Below are positions 19,905 through 31,600 of a DNA stretch of 64,000 bases, one piece after another. Below the pieces are notes generated by a model. That model searched no databases. It was given only the letters and a program-made list of their open reading frames with translations, and was not told the DNA's origin. Positions within the stretch are counted from its first letter, which is position 1, and each line of letters opens with the position of its first letter. The stretch comes from Serratia proteamaculans (GTDB lineage: Bacteria > Pseudomonadota > Gammaproteobacteria > Enterobacterales > Enterobacteriaceae). Position numbers and translations under genes: made by a program. The DNA lies in NCBI RefSeq assembly GCF_013337185.1, contig NZ_SWDE01000003.1, positions 496,001 to 560,000 of the forward strand, read 5' to 3'.

Positions 19905-21266
19905 GTGAATACGTTAATTGCCTCGTTGGAAAAGGTCATTCTGCCCTTTGCCGTGAAAATTGGTAAACAGCCCCACGTTAATGCCATCAAAAACGGGTTC
20001 ATTCGCTTGATGCCACTGACGTTGACCGGGGCGATGTTCGTTTTGATCAACAACGTGTTTCTTAGCTTCGGTGAAGGATCGTTCTTCTTTTCAATGGGGG
20101 TGCGGCTGGATGCATCTACCATTGAGACGTTGAATGGCCTGAAGGCCATCGGTGGCAGCGTTTATAACGGCACCCTGGGGATTATGTCCCTGATGACGCC
20201 CTTTTTTATCAGTATGGCTTTAGCTGAAGAGCGCAAAGTCGACCCGTTGGCCGCAGCGCTGCTGGCGGTTGCCGCCTTTATGACCGTGACCCCGTTCAGC
20301 GTCGGCGAAGCTTATGCCGTAGGCGCTAACTGGCTGGGGGGGGCCAACATCATTTCCGGTATGGTGATCGGCCTGGTGGTGGCGGAGATGTTTACCTTTG
20401 TGGTTCGTCGCAACTGGGTGATCAGCCTGCCGGACAGCGTACCTTCTTCAGTGTCACGTTCGTTCTCGGCCTTGATCCCCGGCTTTCTTATCCTGTCGAT
20501 CATGGGTGTACTGGCCTACTGCCTGACGCTGTGGGGCACCAACTTCCACCAAATCATCATGGACAGTATCTCGGCACCGCTGGCAAAAATGGGCAGCGTC
20601 GTGGGCTGGGTTTATGTGATGTTCTCCTCGCTGCTGTGGTTCTTCGGGGTACATGGTTCCATGGCGCTGGCCGCACTGGACAGCGGCATCATGACGCCAT
20701 TCGCACTGGAGAACGTCGAGCTGTACAACAAGTACGGTTCCGTCGAAGCCGCGGTGGCTGCGGGTAAAGAGTTCCACATGTGGGCGAAGCCGTTCGTTGA
20801 CTCCTACATCTATCTGGGCGGGACAGGTTCGACGTTGGGGCTGATTATTGCCATCTTCATCGCCTCACGCCGTGAAGATTATCGTCAGGTCGCCAAGCTG
20901 GCGACGCCGTCGGGCATCTTCCAGATCAACGAACCTATCCTGTTCGGCCTGCCGGTGATTATGAACCCGGTGATGTTTATTCCGTTTATTCTGGTTCAGC
21001 CGGTACTGACGATTATTACCACCGTGGCTTATTACACCGGATTGATCCCGCCAATCACCAATATTGCGCCATGGACCATGCCGGTGGGGCTGGGGGCGTT
21101 CTTCAACACCAACGGCAGTATCGTTGCCATGTTGCTGAGCTTCTTCAACCTGGGCGTAGCAACCCTGATTTACCTGCCGTTCGTGATGATCTCCAACAAG
21201 GCACAGAGCCAGATCGATCAGGCGACGGAAAGTGAAGAAGACATCGCCAAGGCGTTGAAATTCTAA
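19905..21266 (+). CDS. chbC: PTS lactose/cellobiose-type EIIC permease (ChbC-like)
   Basis: 453 residues from a GTG start, close to the 452 of E. coli ChbC. About ten hydrophobic segments; the conserved EIIC region [23 protein letters not shown] (about 345-367) with the substrate-site glutamate is present. It transports a beta-linked disaccharide with phosphorylation. In the usual operon chbA (EIIA) comes next; here a glycosidase follows directly, so the EIIA must come from elsewhere. Confidence 0.88.
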   Translation: MNTLIASLEKVILPFAVKIGKQPHVNAIKNGFIRLMPLTLTGAMFVLINNVFLSFGEGSFFFSMGVRLDASTIETLNGLKAIGGSVYNGTLGIMSLMTPFFISMALAEERKVDPLAAALLAVAAFMTVTPFSVGEAYAVGANWLGGANIISGMVIGLVVAEMFTFVVRRNWVISLPDSVPSSVSRSFSALIPGFLILSIMGVLAYCLTLWGTNFHQIIMDSISAPLAKMGSVVGWVYVMFSSLLWFFGVHGSMALAALDSGIMTPFALENVELYNKYGSVEAAVAAGKEFHMWAKPFVDSYIYLGGTGSTLGLIIAIFIASRREDYRQVAKLATPSGIFQINEPILFGLPVIMNPVMFIPFILVQPVLTIITTVAYYTGLIPPITNIAPWTMPVGLGAFFNTNGSIVAMLLSFFNLGVATLIYLPFVMISNKAQSQIDQATESEEDIAKALKF

Positions 21267-21315
21267 CTGCAGTCTGGGGCAGCAATCCGCTGCCCCGGTT
21301 TTAGAGGGGCTTCGG

Positions 21316-22701
21316 ATGAAATATCAATTTGCTGACGACTTCTGGTGGGGAAGCGCCACTTCGGCGCCTCAGTCGGAAGGAGCAGCCGCGCGGGATGGCA
21401 AAAGCCAGAACATCTTCGATTACTGGTATGAGATTGCACCAGAACGCTTTCATCATCAGGTTGGCTCATCCGAAACCTCCACCTTTTATGATCATTTCCA
21501 GCAGGATATCCAGCTGTTAAAGGCCCTTGGGCACAATAGCTTTAGAACCTCGATCTCCTGGTCGCGCTTGATCCCGCAAGGGGATGGCGAAGTGAACCCG
21601 AAAGCGGTCGCTTTCTATAATGCGCTGATCGATAGCCTGCTGGCTCAGGGCATCACGCCATTTATCAATCTTTACCATTTCGATATGCCGCTGTGCATGC
21701 AGCAACAGGGTGGCTGGGAAAGCCGGGCGGTGGTTGATGCCTACGCGCGTTATGCCAAAACCTGTTTCAGCCTGTTCGGCGACAGAGTCAGCCATTGGTT
21801 CACCTTCAATGAACCGATTGTCCCGGTCGAAGCCGGGTATCTGAACGACCTGCATTATCCTTGTGTCGTTGATTTCAAAAGGGCGATTGCAGTGGCTTAC
21901 CACAGCGTTTTGGCCCATGCCAAGGCGGTGAGCGAGTTCAGGGCACTGGGGAACCAGGGCTCCGTAGGCATTATTTTGAACCTGAGCCCGACCTATCCGC
22001 GTTCGGACAGCCAGGAAGACTTGGTTGCCGCCCATCATGCGGATCTGCTGTTGAACAAAAGTTTCCTCGACCCGGTGACCAAAGGGCGCTATCCGGAAGA
22101 TCTGGTGAATATACTGCGCGCCAATGACTTGTTGCCGCAGACCGCGCCGGAAGACGCGCAGCTGATTGCCGATGGGGTGGTGGATATTCTGGGCGTCAAT
22201 TACTACCAACCGCGCAGGGTTAAAGCGAAGCAAGGCTATCGGGCCAGCGACCCGGTAACGATGCCGGAAGACTTGTTCAGTTATTACGAGATGCCGGGCC
22301 GCAAGATTAACCCGCACCGCGGCTGGGAAATCTATGAAAAAGGCCTGTATGACATCCTGATGGATCTGAAGGAAAACTACGGCAACATTCCCTGCTATAT
22401 TTCAGAAAACGGCATGGGGGTAGAAGGCGAAGAGGCTTTCATCGGTGCCAGTGGGCGGGTAGAGGACGATTATCGAATCGACTTCATTCGCGACCATCTG
22501 AAATGGTTACATCAGGCGTTGTCCGAGGGTTCTAACTGCAAGGGCTACCACCTATGGACCTTTATTGACTGCTGGTCCTGGCTGAATGCCTACAAAAATC
22601 GCTACGGGTTGGTTCGGCTGGAGCGGGACAGCCAGCAACGCACGATCAAAAAGAGCGGTTATTGGTTTGCCGAGACGGCCAGGCAAAACGGTTTTGATTA
22701 A
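21316..22701 (+). CDS. 6-phospho-beta-glucosidase, GH1 family
   Basis: 461 residues of the GH1 (beta/alpha)8 type. The acid/base glutamate is Glu166 in TFNEP and the nucleophile is Glu364 in [23 protein letters not shown] at the N-terminus and the C-terminal [20 protein letters not shown] (phosphate-site type Lys/Tyr region) fit the phospho-glucosidase branch. It would split the phosphorylated disaccharide made by the PTS. E. coli chb operons use the unrelated GH4 enzyme ChbF at this step. The stop overlaps the regulator start (TAATG). Confidence 0.9.
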   Translation: MKYQFADDFWWGSATSAPQSEGAAARDGKSQNIFDYWYEIAPERFHHQVGSSETSTFYDHFQQDIQLLKALGHNSFRTSISWSRLIPQGDGEVNPKAVAFYNALIDSLLAQGITPFINLYHFDMPLCMQQQGGWESRAVVDAYARYAKTCFSLFGDRVSHWFTFNEPIVPVEAGYLNDLHYPCVVDFKRAIAVAYHSVLAHAKAVSEFRALGNQGSVGIILNLSPTYPRSDSQEDLVAAHHADLLLNKSFLDPVTKGRYPEDLVNILRANDLLPQTAPEDAQLIADGVVDILGVNYYQPRRVKAKQGYRASDPVTMPEDLFSYYEMPGRKINPHRGWEIYEKGLYDILMDLKENYGNIPCYISENGMGVEGEEAFIGASGRVEDDYRIDFIRDHLKWLHQALSEGSNCKGYHLWTFIDCWSWLNAYKNRYGLVRLERDSQQRTIKKSGYWFAETARQNGFD

Positions 22702-23564
22702 TGGGAGCGCGCGCAGTGTCTGACAACCTGGTTTCGCTGAATGCGAACGACGTTAAGCTGATTCGGGAGCAGGATTTTTTTAACTGCAAAGATTTCCACC
22801 TGTTTATCTATAACAAGGTGGAGAGCGCCACCGGGCTGCATCAGCATGACTATTACGAATTCACCATCGTCCTGAGCGGCAAATGCTATCAGGAGATCAA
22901 CGGCAAGCGGGTGCTGCTGGAGCGGGGGGATTTTGTGTTTATCCCCATTGGCTCGCATCACCAGAGCTTCTATGAGTTCGGCGCTGCGAAAATCTTTAAC
23001 GTGGCGGTCGGCAAGGTTTTCTTTGAAGAAAACTATCTGCAGCAGCTGCCTCGCTGTTTTGTCGCTTCTCAGGCCTACAGCCTGAAGAATGAGTTCCTGG
23101 CTTATATCGAGTCGGTGGTCAGTTCACCACAGTTCCGTGAGGATGATTTTGCCGAATTTCTGGAAACGCTGACTTTTTATATCATCAGCCGCATTCGTCA
23201 TTATAAGGAAGAGAGCGGTGAGGGGGATGATATTCCCCAGTGGCTGAAGAACACCCTGGCCGGCATGCATGATAAAGCGATGTTTGGTGAAAAGGCGCTG
23301 CTCAATATGGTTGAGCTGTCGGGGAAAACCCAGGAATACCTGACCCGGGCAATGCGGCGTTATTACCATAAAACGCCGATGCAGGTGATTAATGAAATCC
23401 GCATTAATTTCGCCAAAACCCAGCTTGAGGTCACCAACTATTCGGTCTCGGATATCGCCTTTGATTCGGGCTATGGCGACGTGAGTCTGTTTATTAAAAA
23501 CTTTAAAAGACTCACTGAAGTGACGCCGGGTAATTACCGAAAAAAGTTCTACGGCCCTATTTAG
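22701..23564 (+). CDS. chbR: AraC-family regulator (ChbR-like)
   Basis: 287 residues from the ATG overlapping the GH1 stop; a GTG at 22716 is an alternative. The N-terminal half is a cupin sugar-sensing domain ([24 protein letters not shown] region, about 48-75). The C-terminal third has two AraC helix-turn-helix units, the second in [24 protein letters not shown] (about 249-272). By position and domain layout it is the operon regulator, which in E. coli acts as both repressor and activator of chb. Confidence 0.85.
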   Translation: MGARAVSDNLVSLNANDVKLIREQDFFNCKDFHLFIYNKVESATGLHQHDYYEFTIVLSGKCYQEINGKRVLLERGDFVFIPIGSHHQSFYEFGAAKIFNVAVGKVFFEENYLQQLPRCFVASQAYSLKNEFLAYIESVVSSPQFREDDFAEFLETLTFYIISRIRHYKEESGEGDDIPQWLKNTLAGMHDKAMFGEKALLNMVELSGKTQEYLTRAMRRYYHKTPMQVINEIRINFAKTQLEVTNYSVSDIAFDSGYGDVSLFIKNFKRLTEVTPGNYRKKFYGPI

Positions 23565-23705
23565 GGCCGATCCCGATAAGCATCAACGCCGATATTCCGA
23601 ATGCCTTTCAGGCCGCCAATAGCCTGATGAGATAAATTTCTTTGCTTAAGCGAAGGGGAATTGCCGTACCTGACGGACGGTATTCCCTTGCCAAAAATTT
23701 GTTAA

Positions 23706-24479
23706 ATGGATACCAAAATGGAAAAGTTACTGATAGTGAATGCTGACGATTTTGGTCTGAGCAAGGGCCAAAACTATGGCGTTATCGAGGCATATCACTA
23801 CGGGGTTGTCTCTTCAACTACTGCCATGGTCAATAGCGCGGATGTACACCATGCTGCCAGGCTCAGCCAGCTTTATTCCGGGCTGCAGATTGGCCTGCAC
23901 TTTGTGTTGACCCACGGGAAGCCCCTGACTGCCATGCCGTCGCTGGTCAACGAACGTGGGGAATTGGGCAAGTGGTTATGGGAAAGGGCTGAATCCGCAC
24001 TGTTGGATCTGAACGAAATCCACGACGAGTTGGTGAGTCAATATGACCAATTCGTGGCGGTGTTTGGTAAAGCGCCGACGCATATCGACAGCCATCATCA
24101 CGTGCATATGTTGCCGCAGATTTATCCGCTGGTGGAGGCTTTTGCCCAGTCTAAATCCCTGCCGCTGCGCATAGGACGCGAGGAGGTGGAACGGCAAGGC
24201 ATTCCACTGCGCTATGGCCGCAGCACCGAATGGTTTGATGCGGGCTTTTATGGTGAGGAAATATCCGAGGCGCTGTTTTTACAGGTGCTTGAGCGCACCG
24301 ATCAACGTGGCGCCCGGTCGGTGGAGATGATGTGCCATCCGGCGTTTTTGGACAGGACCATTTTGGCGAGCAAGTATTGCTACCCACGGCTGGCTGAGGT
24401 GGATGTTTTGACCTCGCCAGGCATTAAAAACAGGATTGCAGAGCGCGGCTACCGTCTGGGATCCTTCCTGGATCTGTGA
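23706..24479 (+). CDS. chbG: chitooligosaccharide deacetylase ChbG (YdjC family)
   Basis: 257 residues; translation may start at 23706 or at the ATG at 23718, which gives the E. coli-like [19 protein letters not shown]. YdjC fold with the metal ligands in NADDFG (Asp), [10 protein letters not shown] (His) and the MCHPAF motif. ChbG removes one acetyl group from N,N'-diacetylchitobiose 6-phosphate, so its presence points to chitobiose as a substrate of this cluster. A 141-base gap without a gene separates it from the regulator, so it may have its own promoter. Confidence 0.92.
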   Translation: MDTKMEKLLIVNADDFGLSKGQNYGVIEAYHYGVVSSTTAMVNSADVHHAARLSQLYSGLQIGLHFVLTHGKPLTAMPSLVNERGELGKWLWERAESALLDLNEIHDELVSQYDQFVAVFGKAPTHIDSHHHVHMLPQIYPLVEAFAQSKSLPLRIGREEVERQGIPLRYGRSTEWFDAGFYGEEISEALFLQVLERTDQRGARSVEMMCHPAFLDRTILASKYCYPRLAEVDVLTSPGIKNRIAERGYRLGSFLDL

Positions 24480-24505
24480 CGCTTCCGACGTAGCAATTGG
24501 CCTGC

Positions 24506-25897
24506 TTAAAGCATCGAGTGGGCCTTCTTCAGCCCGGTATCCTCATCAGGATCGGCACCCTGCGGGATGGGCTCATCGGCTTCCTCTTCCGAAATTTCAC
24601 TGGCCTGCGGCTCTACCGGATCAGGTGCCGCTTCCGGTGGCGGCATGGTGTCATGGATGATCTGCTCATCGAAGGTTGGGTTCAGCGCCGGCGAAAGCGG
24701 GGAACTGGTCAGGCTGTCCGGCAGCGGGATATGCGGCAATGGCGCATCCTGCACAAACTGCGATTCGTCCTGTTTTACCGTCCGACTGAAGCCCACCAGC
24801 AGCACGCCGCAAAGCGAGAAGAAGGCATACAGAATATTACCGCCCAGCGGTTCAATCAGTGAGCCGACCGCCAATGGGCCGATACTGGCACCGACGCCGA
24901 AGGCCATCAGCAAGCAGGCGGCCAGGGATACGCGCCGTTCCGGTTCGATCAAATCATTCGCCAGGGCAACGACCAGCGGATACAGCGTGAACTGCAACAT
25001 GCTGACGATAAAGCCTACGACCAGCAACACCGGAAAATCAATGTGCGGCAGCAGCGCCAGCGGCAGGGAAGCAACGATCAATAAAATGGCGTTGATGCGC
25101 ATCAGCAGCGTACGATTGTAACGGTCTGACAGCCAACTGAGCGGGAACTGCGCCACCAGCCCGGCGAAGATGGCTATGGCCATAAACAGGCCGGTTTGCT
25201 GGGTGGTTAGCGATTGCAGACTTGCGTACACCGGCGCCAAACCATAGAAAGAGCCCACCACCATGCCGATCACCAGCGTGGTCGCCAGCACTTTGGGAAT
25301 GGCCCCGATAAAATAACGTAGCTCCATAGGGGCCGGTGACATATGGCGCGCGTTGGTGCGGGTGGTGAGGGCGATAGGTACCAGGCAGAGTGCAAAGCAC
25401 AGGGCAATCACCAGCAGGGTGGTGATACCGAGATTGCTCTGCAGCATTAACACCACCTGACCCAATGACATGCCCAGATAAGTGGCTGCCATATAAAAGC
25501 CGAAAACCATACCGCGCTGATTGGATTCCGCCTGATCGTTCAGCCAGCTTTCCAGCACCATGAATTGACACATCATGCACATGCCGATAATCAACCGCAG
25601 TACTACCCATACGGGAATGTATTCCGTCAGGCCGTGCCCCAGCACCGCCGCGGTGATAATGCCGGCGCAGGAAACGTAGGCGCGGATATGGCCGACGCGG
25701 GCAATCAGAAAATGGCCGACCTTGCCGCCGATCACCAGGCCGATGTAGTTGGCGGCAATAATTGCCCCGATCAGCGCACCGGTCACGTGGATAGAGGTTA
25801 AACGCAGGGAGATGTAAGTGGTGAGCAACCCTGAACCCAGCAGCATCAGCAGGGTGGTGGTATACAACGGAAAGAAGACGCCTAACGTTTTTTTCAC
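24506..25897 (-). CDS. MFS transporter, YcaD-like, with long acidic C-terminal tail
   Basis: 463 residues. About 12 transmembrane segments fill residues 1-375. The remainder, about 85 residues, is hydrophilic and rich in Pro, Glu and Asp, and is predicted cytoplasmic and disordered. YcaD of E. coli has 382 residues and lacks such a tail. The core pattern (LGVFFPLYTTTLLMLLGSGLL, FQFMVLESWLND) resembles that branch. Substrate unknown. It is convergent with chbG, 26 bases apart. Confidence 0.82.
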   Translation of the reverse strand: MKKTLGVFFPLYTTTLLMLLGSGLLTTYISLRLTSIHVTGALIGAIIAANYIGLVIGGKVGHFLIARVGHIRAYVSCAGIITAAVLGHGLTEYIPVWVVLRLIIGMCMMCQFMVLESWLNDQAESNQRGMVFGFYMAATYLGMSLGQVVLMLQSNLGITTLLVIALCFALCLVPIALTTRTNARHMSPAPMELRYFIGAIPKVLATTLVIGMVVGSFYGLAPVYASLQSLTTQQTGLFMAIAIFAGLVAQFPLSWLSDRYNRTLLMRINAILLIVASLPLALLPHIDFPVLLVVGFIVSMLQFTLYPLVVALANDLIEPERRVSLAACLLMAFGVGASIGPLAVGSLIEPLGGNILYAFFSLCGVLLVGFSRTVKQDESQFVQDAPLPHIPLPDSLTSSPLSPALNPTFDEQIIHDTMPPPEAAPDPVEPQASEISEEEADEPIPQGADPDEDTGLKKAHSML

Positions 25898-26147
25898 TCT
25901 ATCATCCTAATCTTTTATCCTGGTTTGCCCTGGGGCTGACCCTGCCGGCGGCAAAGGCAACCCGGTGAGATCCCTCGTGCAAAACACTGCCCGTTAACCC
26001 GAGCGTTACATTCGATACTAGCAGTTTGGTTTGCCGCTTAACACCGCCTCGCCTGCGAAACGGTGCGCATTTCTGTCATCGCGGCGTCAGGCAAGCTTGA
26101 TAAATGCTACTATCGGGCGCATATACCTGATTCGTTAAGGAGAGGTT

Positions 26148-26636
26148 ATGAGCGAAGATCAACTGCGTAAACTCAGTATTGCGGTGGGCGAAAAACTGAA
26201 GGCCAACGGCCAGTGGATCACCTGCGCGGAGTCCTGTACCGGTGGCGGCATCGCCAAAGCCATCACCGATATTGCCGGCAGTTCTGCCTATTTCGATCGT
26301 GGCTTTGTCACCTACAGCAATACGGCGAAACATGAGTTGCTGGGCGTGGCAGAAGCGACTCTGACGTCCCATGGCGCAGTGAGCGAAGAGGTGGTGCGCG
26401 AGATGGCTCAGGGGGCGTTACATGCAGCGCGGGCCAGTCTGGCGCTGTCGGTCAGCGGCATTGCCGGGCCGGACGGCGGGAGTGCGGAAAAACCGGTGGG
26501 TACCGTTTGGTTTGGCTTTGCCGACGGCTCTGGGCGGGTACTGGCATACAGGAAGCAATTTTCCGGCGATCGCGATGCAGTGCGGCTTCAGGCGACGATT
26601 TTTGCACTGCAAACCGCGCTTGATGATTTTTTGTAA
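26148..26636 (+). CDS. pncC: nicotinamide-nucleotide amidohydrolase PncC
   Basis: 162 residues, a free-standing CinA C-terminal domain (YgaD). The motif TCAESCTGGGIAKAITDIAGSSAYFDRGFVTYSN and the later SVSGIAGPDGGS segment carry the family catalytic serine/lysine/tyrosine set. The enzyme deamidates NMN to nicotinate mononucleotide in pyridine nucleotide recycling. It stands directly upstream of recA, as in E. coli, with an AGGAG ribosome site. Confidence 0.95.
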   Translation: MSEDQLRKLSIAVGEKLKANGQWITCAESCTGGGIAKAITDIAGSSAYFDRGFVTYSNTAKHELLGVAEATLTSHGAVSEEVVREMAQGALHAARASLALSVSGIAGPDGGSAEKPVGTVWFGFADGSGRVLAYRKQFSGDRDAVRLQATIFALQTALDDFL

Positions 26637-26648
26637 AATTAGGCTTGA

Positions 26649-26668
26649 TACTGTATGACCATACAGTA
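26649..26668 (+). promoter_or_regulatory. LexA box (SOS) of recA
   Basis: TACTGTATGACCATACAGTA: both half-sites are perfect (TACTG and CAGTA, ten bases between). It lies 80 bases before the recA start, at the expected promoter. Confidence 0.95.
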
Positions 26669-26748
26669 TAATTAGTGACATTTCCTGCACAACATACAAT
26701 CAGTGGCAGTGTGGGGTAACACCGACATTGCGTAACGAAGGAGCAAAA

Positions 26749-27810
26749 ATGGCTATTGATGAGAACAAGCAAAAGGCGCTAGCTGCGGCACTGGGCCAGA
26801 TTGAGAAACAGTTCGGCAAAGGCTCCATCATGCGTCTGGGTGAAGACCGTTCTATGGACGTAGAAACGATCTCCACCGGCTCACTGTCACTGGACATCGC
26901 ACTGGGTGCGGGCGGCCTGCCAATGGGTCGTATCGTTGAAATTTATGGCCCGGAGTCTTCCGGTAAAACTACCCTGACGCTGCAGGTTATCGCTGCGGCA
27001 CAGCGCGAAGGTAAAACCTGTGCGTTCATCGATGCCGAGCACGCGCTGGATCCGATTTATGCGAAAAAGCTGGGTGTTGATATCGACAACCTGCTGTGTT
27101 CGCAGCCGGACACCGGTGAGCAAGCGCTGGAAATCTGTGATGCCTTGACCCGCTCCGGTGCGGTTGACGTGATCATCGTTGACTCCGTAGCGGCGCTGAC
27201 GCCAAAAGCGGAAATCGAAGGCGAAATCGGTGACTCACACATGGGCCTGGCGGCGCGTATGATGAGCCAGGCGATGCGTAAGCTGGCCGGTAACCTGAAA
27301 AACGCCAACACCCTGCTGATCTTCATCAACCAGATCCGTATGAAAATTGGTGTGATGTTCGGTAACCCTGAGACCACCACCGGTGGTAACGCTCTGAAAT
27401 TCTACGCTTCTGTCCGTCTGGATATCCGCCGTATCGGCGCGGTGAAAGAAGGCGATGAAGTGGTCGGCAGCGAAACCCGCGTAAAAGTGGTAAAAAACAA
27501 AATCGCTGCGCCGTTCAAACAGGCAGAGTTCCAAATCCTGTACGGTGAAGGTATCAACAGCCGTGGTGAACTGGTCGATCTAGGCGTGAAGCACAAGATG
27601 ATCGAGAAAGCCGGCGCCTGGTACAGCTACAACGGCGATAAAATCGGTCAGGGTAAGGCAAACGCCTGTAACTTCCTGAAAGAAAACCCGGCGGTTGCTG
27701 CTGAGTTGGATAAAAGACTGCGTGACCTGCTGCTGCACAGCAACGGTGAACTGGTTGCGGCAACCAACGAAGGCTTCGATGACGAAGCTGAAACCAGCGA
27801 AGAGTTTTAA
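26749..27810 (+). CDS. recA: recombinase RecA
   Basis: 353 residues from the ATG at 26749 ([17 protein letters not shown] upstream); the longer frame from 26728 is not used. RecA drives strand exchange and LexA self-cleavage. Walker [10 protein letters not shown] (about 66-74), Walker [11 protein letters not shown], the DNA-binding loops (about 157-164 and 195-210) and the acidic C-terminal tail are all normal. Confidence 0.98.
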
Positions 27811-27820
27811 TCGCTGCTGG

Positions 27821-27852
27821 CGTCCGTGAACACCGTTACAGGTTCACGGACG
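27821..27852 (+). terminator. recA-recX intercistronic terminator hairpin
   Basis: CGTCCGTGAAC / GTTCACGGACG is a perfect 11-bp stem with a ten-base loop and no long T-run. A leaky terminator at this place explains low recX expression by readthrough in E. coli; the same is likely here. Confidence 0.75.
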
Positions 27853-27874
27853 TCAACTAAATCAGGCTTGAAAA

Positions 27875-28381
27875 ATGAATGACTTGCTAAGCCGCGCCAT
27901 GCGCCTGCTGTCGCAACGCGATCATAGTGAAGCTGAACTGCGCCGCAAACTTGCGGCGCAGCCATTTATGGCGAAAGCCAGATTTGGCACCAAAACTCCC
28001 TCGTCCTCCGCTCCGCTCCCTGAAGAACCCGTCGATCCTGCCGTTATAGAACAGGTTATTGCCTATTGCTACCAGCATAACTGGCTGGACGATCAACGCT
28101 TTGCCCGCAGTTATATAGGTAGCCGCAGCCGTAAAGGCTATGGCGCGCAGCGCATCCGCTCCGAATTGATGCAAAAAGGTGTGGATAAAGAACTGACGCA
28201 GACAGCGCTGGCGGAGTGCGAGATTGACTGGTGTGAGCAGGCCAAACAGGTGGCTCAACGTAAATTTGGCGAATCACTGCCAACGGACTGGAAGGAGAAA
28301 GCCAAAGTGCAGCGCTATCTGCTCTATCGTGGCTTCTTCCAGGAAGAAATTCAGTCAATTTACCGTGATTTTGCGCAATGA
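27875..28381 (+). CDS. recX: RecA regulator RecX
   Basis: 168 residues made of three-helix repeats (LLSQRDHSEAELRRKL at the start, RSYIGSRSRKGYGAQRIRSELMQKGV in the middle, YLLYRGFFQEEIQSIYRD at the end). RecX binds RecA filaments and limits RecA activity. An insertion of about 20 residues rich in Pro and Ser (about 33-52) follows the first repeat. It is co-transcribed with recA by readthrough. Confidence 0.93.
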   Translation: MNDLLSRAMRLLSQRDHSEAELRRKLAAQPFMAKARFGTKTPSSSAPLPEEPVDPAVIEQVIAYCYQHNWLDDQRFARSYIGSRSRKGYGAQRIRSELMQKGVDKELTQTALAECEIDWCEQAKQVAQRKFGESLPTDWKEKAKVQRYLLYRGFFQEEIQSIYRDFAQ

Positions 28382-28514
28382 ACGCACACGGGGTTTTACT
28401 TCCCTCTGAAGAAAATTTATCTTATCCCCACTTTTTGTTCGTGAGCTAGGTGCCATCGTCAGGATGTCGCGTATCTTGCTCACGTGTCGTTATTCTAGCC
28501 TTTCCGGGAAAATT

Positions 28515-31142
28515 ATGAGCAAGAGCACCGCTGAGATCCGTCAAGCGTTTCTCGATTTCTTTCATAGTAAGGGCCATCAGGTTGTAGCGAGCAGCTCCCT
28601 GGTGCCTGACAATGATCCGACATTGCTGTTTACCAATGCCGGCATGAACCAATTTAAAGATGTTTTCCTGGGGCTGGACAAGCGTGCCTATTCCCGAGCC
28701 ACCACCTCACAGCGCTGTGTCCGTGCGGGCGGTAAGCATAACGATCTGGAGAACGTCGGTTATACCGCACGTCACCACACCTTCTTTGAAATGCTGGGCA
28801 ACTTCAGCTTCGGCGACTATTTCAAACACGATGCCATCAGCTACGCGTGGGAACTGTTAACCGGTGAAAACTGGTTCAACCTGCCGAAAGAAAGACTGTG
28901 GGTGACCGTTTATGAAACCGATGACGAAGCCTTCGACATCTGGCAGCAGCAGATTGGTGTGCCGGCAGAACGCATTATCCGCATTGGCGACAATAAGGGC
29001 GGTGCCTTTGCCTCTGACAACTTCTGGCAGATGGGTGATACCGGCCCATGCGGCCCGTGCACCGAGATTTTCTATGATCACGGCGATCATATCTGGGGGG
29101 GCCCGCCGGGCAGTCCGGAAGAAGACGGCGATCGCTACATTGAGATCTGGAACCTCGTTTTCATGCAGTTCAACCGTCAATCCGACGGTACTATGCTGCC
29201 GCTGCCAAAACCTTCGGTAGATACCGGTATGGGGCTGGAGCGTATTGCCGCAGTATTGCAGCACGTGAACTCCAACTATGAAATCGACCTGTTCAGCAAG
29301 CTGATTGCCGCGGTGGCCAAGGTGACCGGTGCCACAGATTTGGATAACAAATCTCTGCGCGTTATCGCCGACCACATTCGCTCTTGTGCCTTCCTGGTGT
29401 CGGACGGTGTGACGCCGTCCAACGAAGGTCGTGGTTATGTTCTGCGCCGCATCATCCGTCGCGCCGTTCGCCATGGCAACATGCTGGGCGCGAAAGACAC
29501 CTTCTTCTACAAACTGGTTGCCCCGCTGATCGAAGTGATGGGCCCGGCAGCCGACGAACTGAAACGTCAGCAGTCACTGGTTGAGCAAGTGCTGAAAACC
29601 GAAGAAGATCAGTTTGCCCGTACTCTGGAACGTGGTTTGACGTTGCTGGACGAAGAACTGGCCAACTTGCAGGGCGATACCCTGGATGGTGAAACCGCAT
29701 TCCGTCTGTACGACACTTATGGTTTCCCGGTCGATCTGACTGCAGATGTGTGCCGTGAACGTGGTCTGAAAGTGGATGAAGCCGGTTTCGAGCAGGCAAT
29801 GGAAGCACAGCGCCGCCGTGCGCGTGAGTCCAGCGGCTTCGGTGCAGACTACAACAGCATGATCCGCGTTGAGGGTGCCAGCCAATTCAGCGGTTATGAC
29901 CACGAGCAACAGCAGTCCACCGTGACCGCGCTGTTCCGTGATGGTCAACCGGTGAACGAGATCCACGCCGGTGAAGAAGCCGTGGTGGTACTGGACGAGA
30001 CCCCGTTCTACGGTGAGTCTGGTGGCCAGGTTGGCGATAAAGGCGTGCTGAAAGCCGCCAATGCTGATTTTGAAGTGAGCGACACCCAGAAATACGGCCA
30101 GGCTATTGGCCATCAGGGCAAGCTGTCTCATGGCTCGCTGAAGGTGAACGACCGCGTTGACGCGCAGATCGACACCGTTCGCCGTAACCGCATTCGTCTG
30201 AACCACTCCGCAACCCACCTGCTGCACGCTGCACTGCGTCAGACGCTGGGCGAGCACGTGGCGCAGAAAGGCTCGTTGGTTAACGATAAATACCTGCGTT
30301 TCGACTTCTCGCATTTTGAAGCGATGAAGCCGGAGCAAATTCGCACCGTGGAAGACTTGGTGAACCAACAAATTCGTCGTAACCTGCCGGTGCAAACCGA
30401 GGTTATGGCGCTGGATGATGCCAAAGAGAAGGGCGCTATGGCGCTGTTCGGTGAGAAGTACGACGACAACGTGCGCGTACTGACTATGGGCGACTTCTCA
30501 ACGGAGCTGTGTGGCGGCACCCATGCCAGCCGTACCGGTGATATCGGCCTGTTCCGCATTCTGAGTGAGTCTGGTACCGCCGCGGGTATCCGCCGTATTG
30601 AAGCGGTAACCGGTGATGGTGCGATTGCGACCTTGCATCAGCAAAACGATCTGTTACAGGACGTTGCTCATCTGGTTAAGGGTGACAGCAATAACCTGAC
30701 GGACAAAGTGCGTGCGGTGCTCGATCGTACCCGCGCATTGGAAAAAGAACTGCAGCAGTTGAAAGACCAGCAGGCGGCGCAAGAAAGCGCTTCATTGTCC
30801 AGCAAGGCGAAAATGGTTAACGGCGTACAGCTGTTGGTCAGCCAACTGGATAACGTTGAGGCCAAAATGCTGCGAACTATGGTTGATGATCTTAAAAATC
30901 AACTGGGTTCCGCGATTATCGTGCTGGCCACTACGGCCGATGATAAGGTGAGCCTGATTGCCGGCGTGACCAAAGATCTGACCGACCGGGTAAAAGCCGG
31001 CGAGCTGATCGGTAACGTAGCGCAGCAGGTTGGCGGTAAAGGGGGCGGACGCCCTGATATGGCGCAGGCCGGGGGGACTGATGTCAGCGCCCTGCCAGCG
31101 GCGTTAGACAGCGTAGAAGCCTGGGTGGCCTCGAAACTGTGA
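28515..31142 (+). CDS. alaS: alanyl-tRNA synthetase
   Basis: 875 residues from the ATG at 28515 ([16 protein letters not shown]), one residue short of E. coli; the extra 17 codons from 28464 have no family support. Class II catalytic core in the first 450 residues, then the editing domain with zinc ligands HSATH and [11 protein letters not shown], and the C-Ala domain ending in [15 protein letters not shown]. AlaS charges tRNA-Ala and clears mischarged Ser and Gly. Confidence 0.97.
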   Translation: MSKSTAEIRQAFLDFFHSKGHQVVASSSLVPDNDPTLLFTNAGMNQFKDVFLGLDKRAYSRATTSQRCVRAGGKHNDLENVGYTARHHTFFEMLGNFSFGDYFKHDAISYAWELLTGENWFNLPKERLWVTVYETDDEAFDIWQQQIGVPAERIIRIGDNKGGAFASDNFWQMGDTGPCGPCTEIFYDHGDHIWGGPPGSPEEDGDRYIEIWNLVFMQFNRQSDGTMLPLPKPSVDTGMGLERIAAVLQHVNSNYEIDLFSKLIAAVAKVTGATDLDNKSLRVIADHIRSCAFLVSDGVTPSNEGRGYVLRRIIRRAVRHGNMLGAKDTFFYKLVAPLIEVMGPAADELKRQQSLVEQVLKTEEDQFARTLERGLTLLDEELANLQGDTLDGETAFRLYDTYGFPVDLTADVCRERGLKVDEAGFEQAMEAQRRRARESSGFGADYNSMIRVEGASQFSGYDHEQQQSTVTALFRDGQPVNEIHAGEEAVVVLDETPFYGESGGQVGDKGVLKAANADFEVSDTQKYGQAIGHQGKLSHGSLKVNDRVDAQIDTVRRNRIRLNHSATHLLHAALRQTLGEHVAQKGSLVNDKYLRFDFSHFEAMKPEQIRTVEDLVNQQIRRNLPVQTEVMALDDAKEKGAMALFGEKYDDNVRVLTMGDFSTELCGGTHASRTGDIGLFRILSESGTAAGIRRIEAVTGDGAIATLHQQNDLLQDVAHLVKGDSNNLTDKVRAVLDRTRALEKELQQLKDQQAAQESASLSSKAKMVNGVQLLVSQLDNVEAKMLRTMVDDLKNQLGSAIIVLATTADDKVSLIAGVTKDLTDRVKAGELIGNVAQQVGGKGGGRPDMAQAGGTDVSALPAALDSVEAWVASKL

Positions 31143-31394
31143 ATATAAATAAATAGCACTTACAAACGCCATAACTCATTACTGATTATGGCGTTTTTAA
31201 CCTGTGCTAACACAATTTGGTTACAATTACGGGAACAAAGTTTTTCAGGTCGGCTAAACTTATCATTATCTGAGGTGAGACCAAGTCTGCTTACATTTAT
31301 TGTGGGTTACATGACTTACGTTTTCGCAGCATATGATGGATAATGACGGGGAAACTGAGAGACCCGACTCTTTTAATCTTTCAAGGAGCAAAGA

Positions 31395-31580
31395 ATGTTA
31401 ATTCTGACTCGTCGAGTTGGTGAAACCCTCATGATTGGCGATGAGGTCACTGTCACAGTGTTAGGGGTCAAGGGCAACCAGGTTCGTATTGGTGTGAATG
31501 CCCCCAAAGAGGTGTCAGTTCACCGCGAAGAAATCTATCAGCGCATTCAGGCAGAGAAGTCTCAACCGACGACTTACTGA
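31395..31580 (+). CDS. csrA: carbon storage regulator CsrA
   Basis: 61 residues, almost identical to E. coli CsrA in length and sequence ([21 protein letters not shown]-binding Arg44 region [12 protein letters not shown]). It is a dimeric RNA-binding protein that blocks ribosome sites of target mRNAs. The AAGGAG site just before its own ATG is itself a typical CsrA target (GGA), consistent with self-repression. The 252 bases upstream carry its promoters and no gene. Confidence 0.98.
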
Positions 31581-31600
31581 TTTCGATGCAGCGTCTCGTT

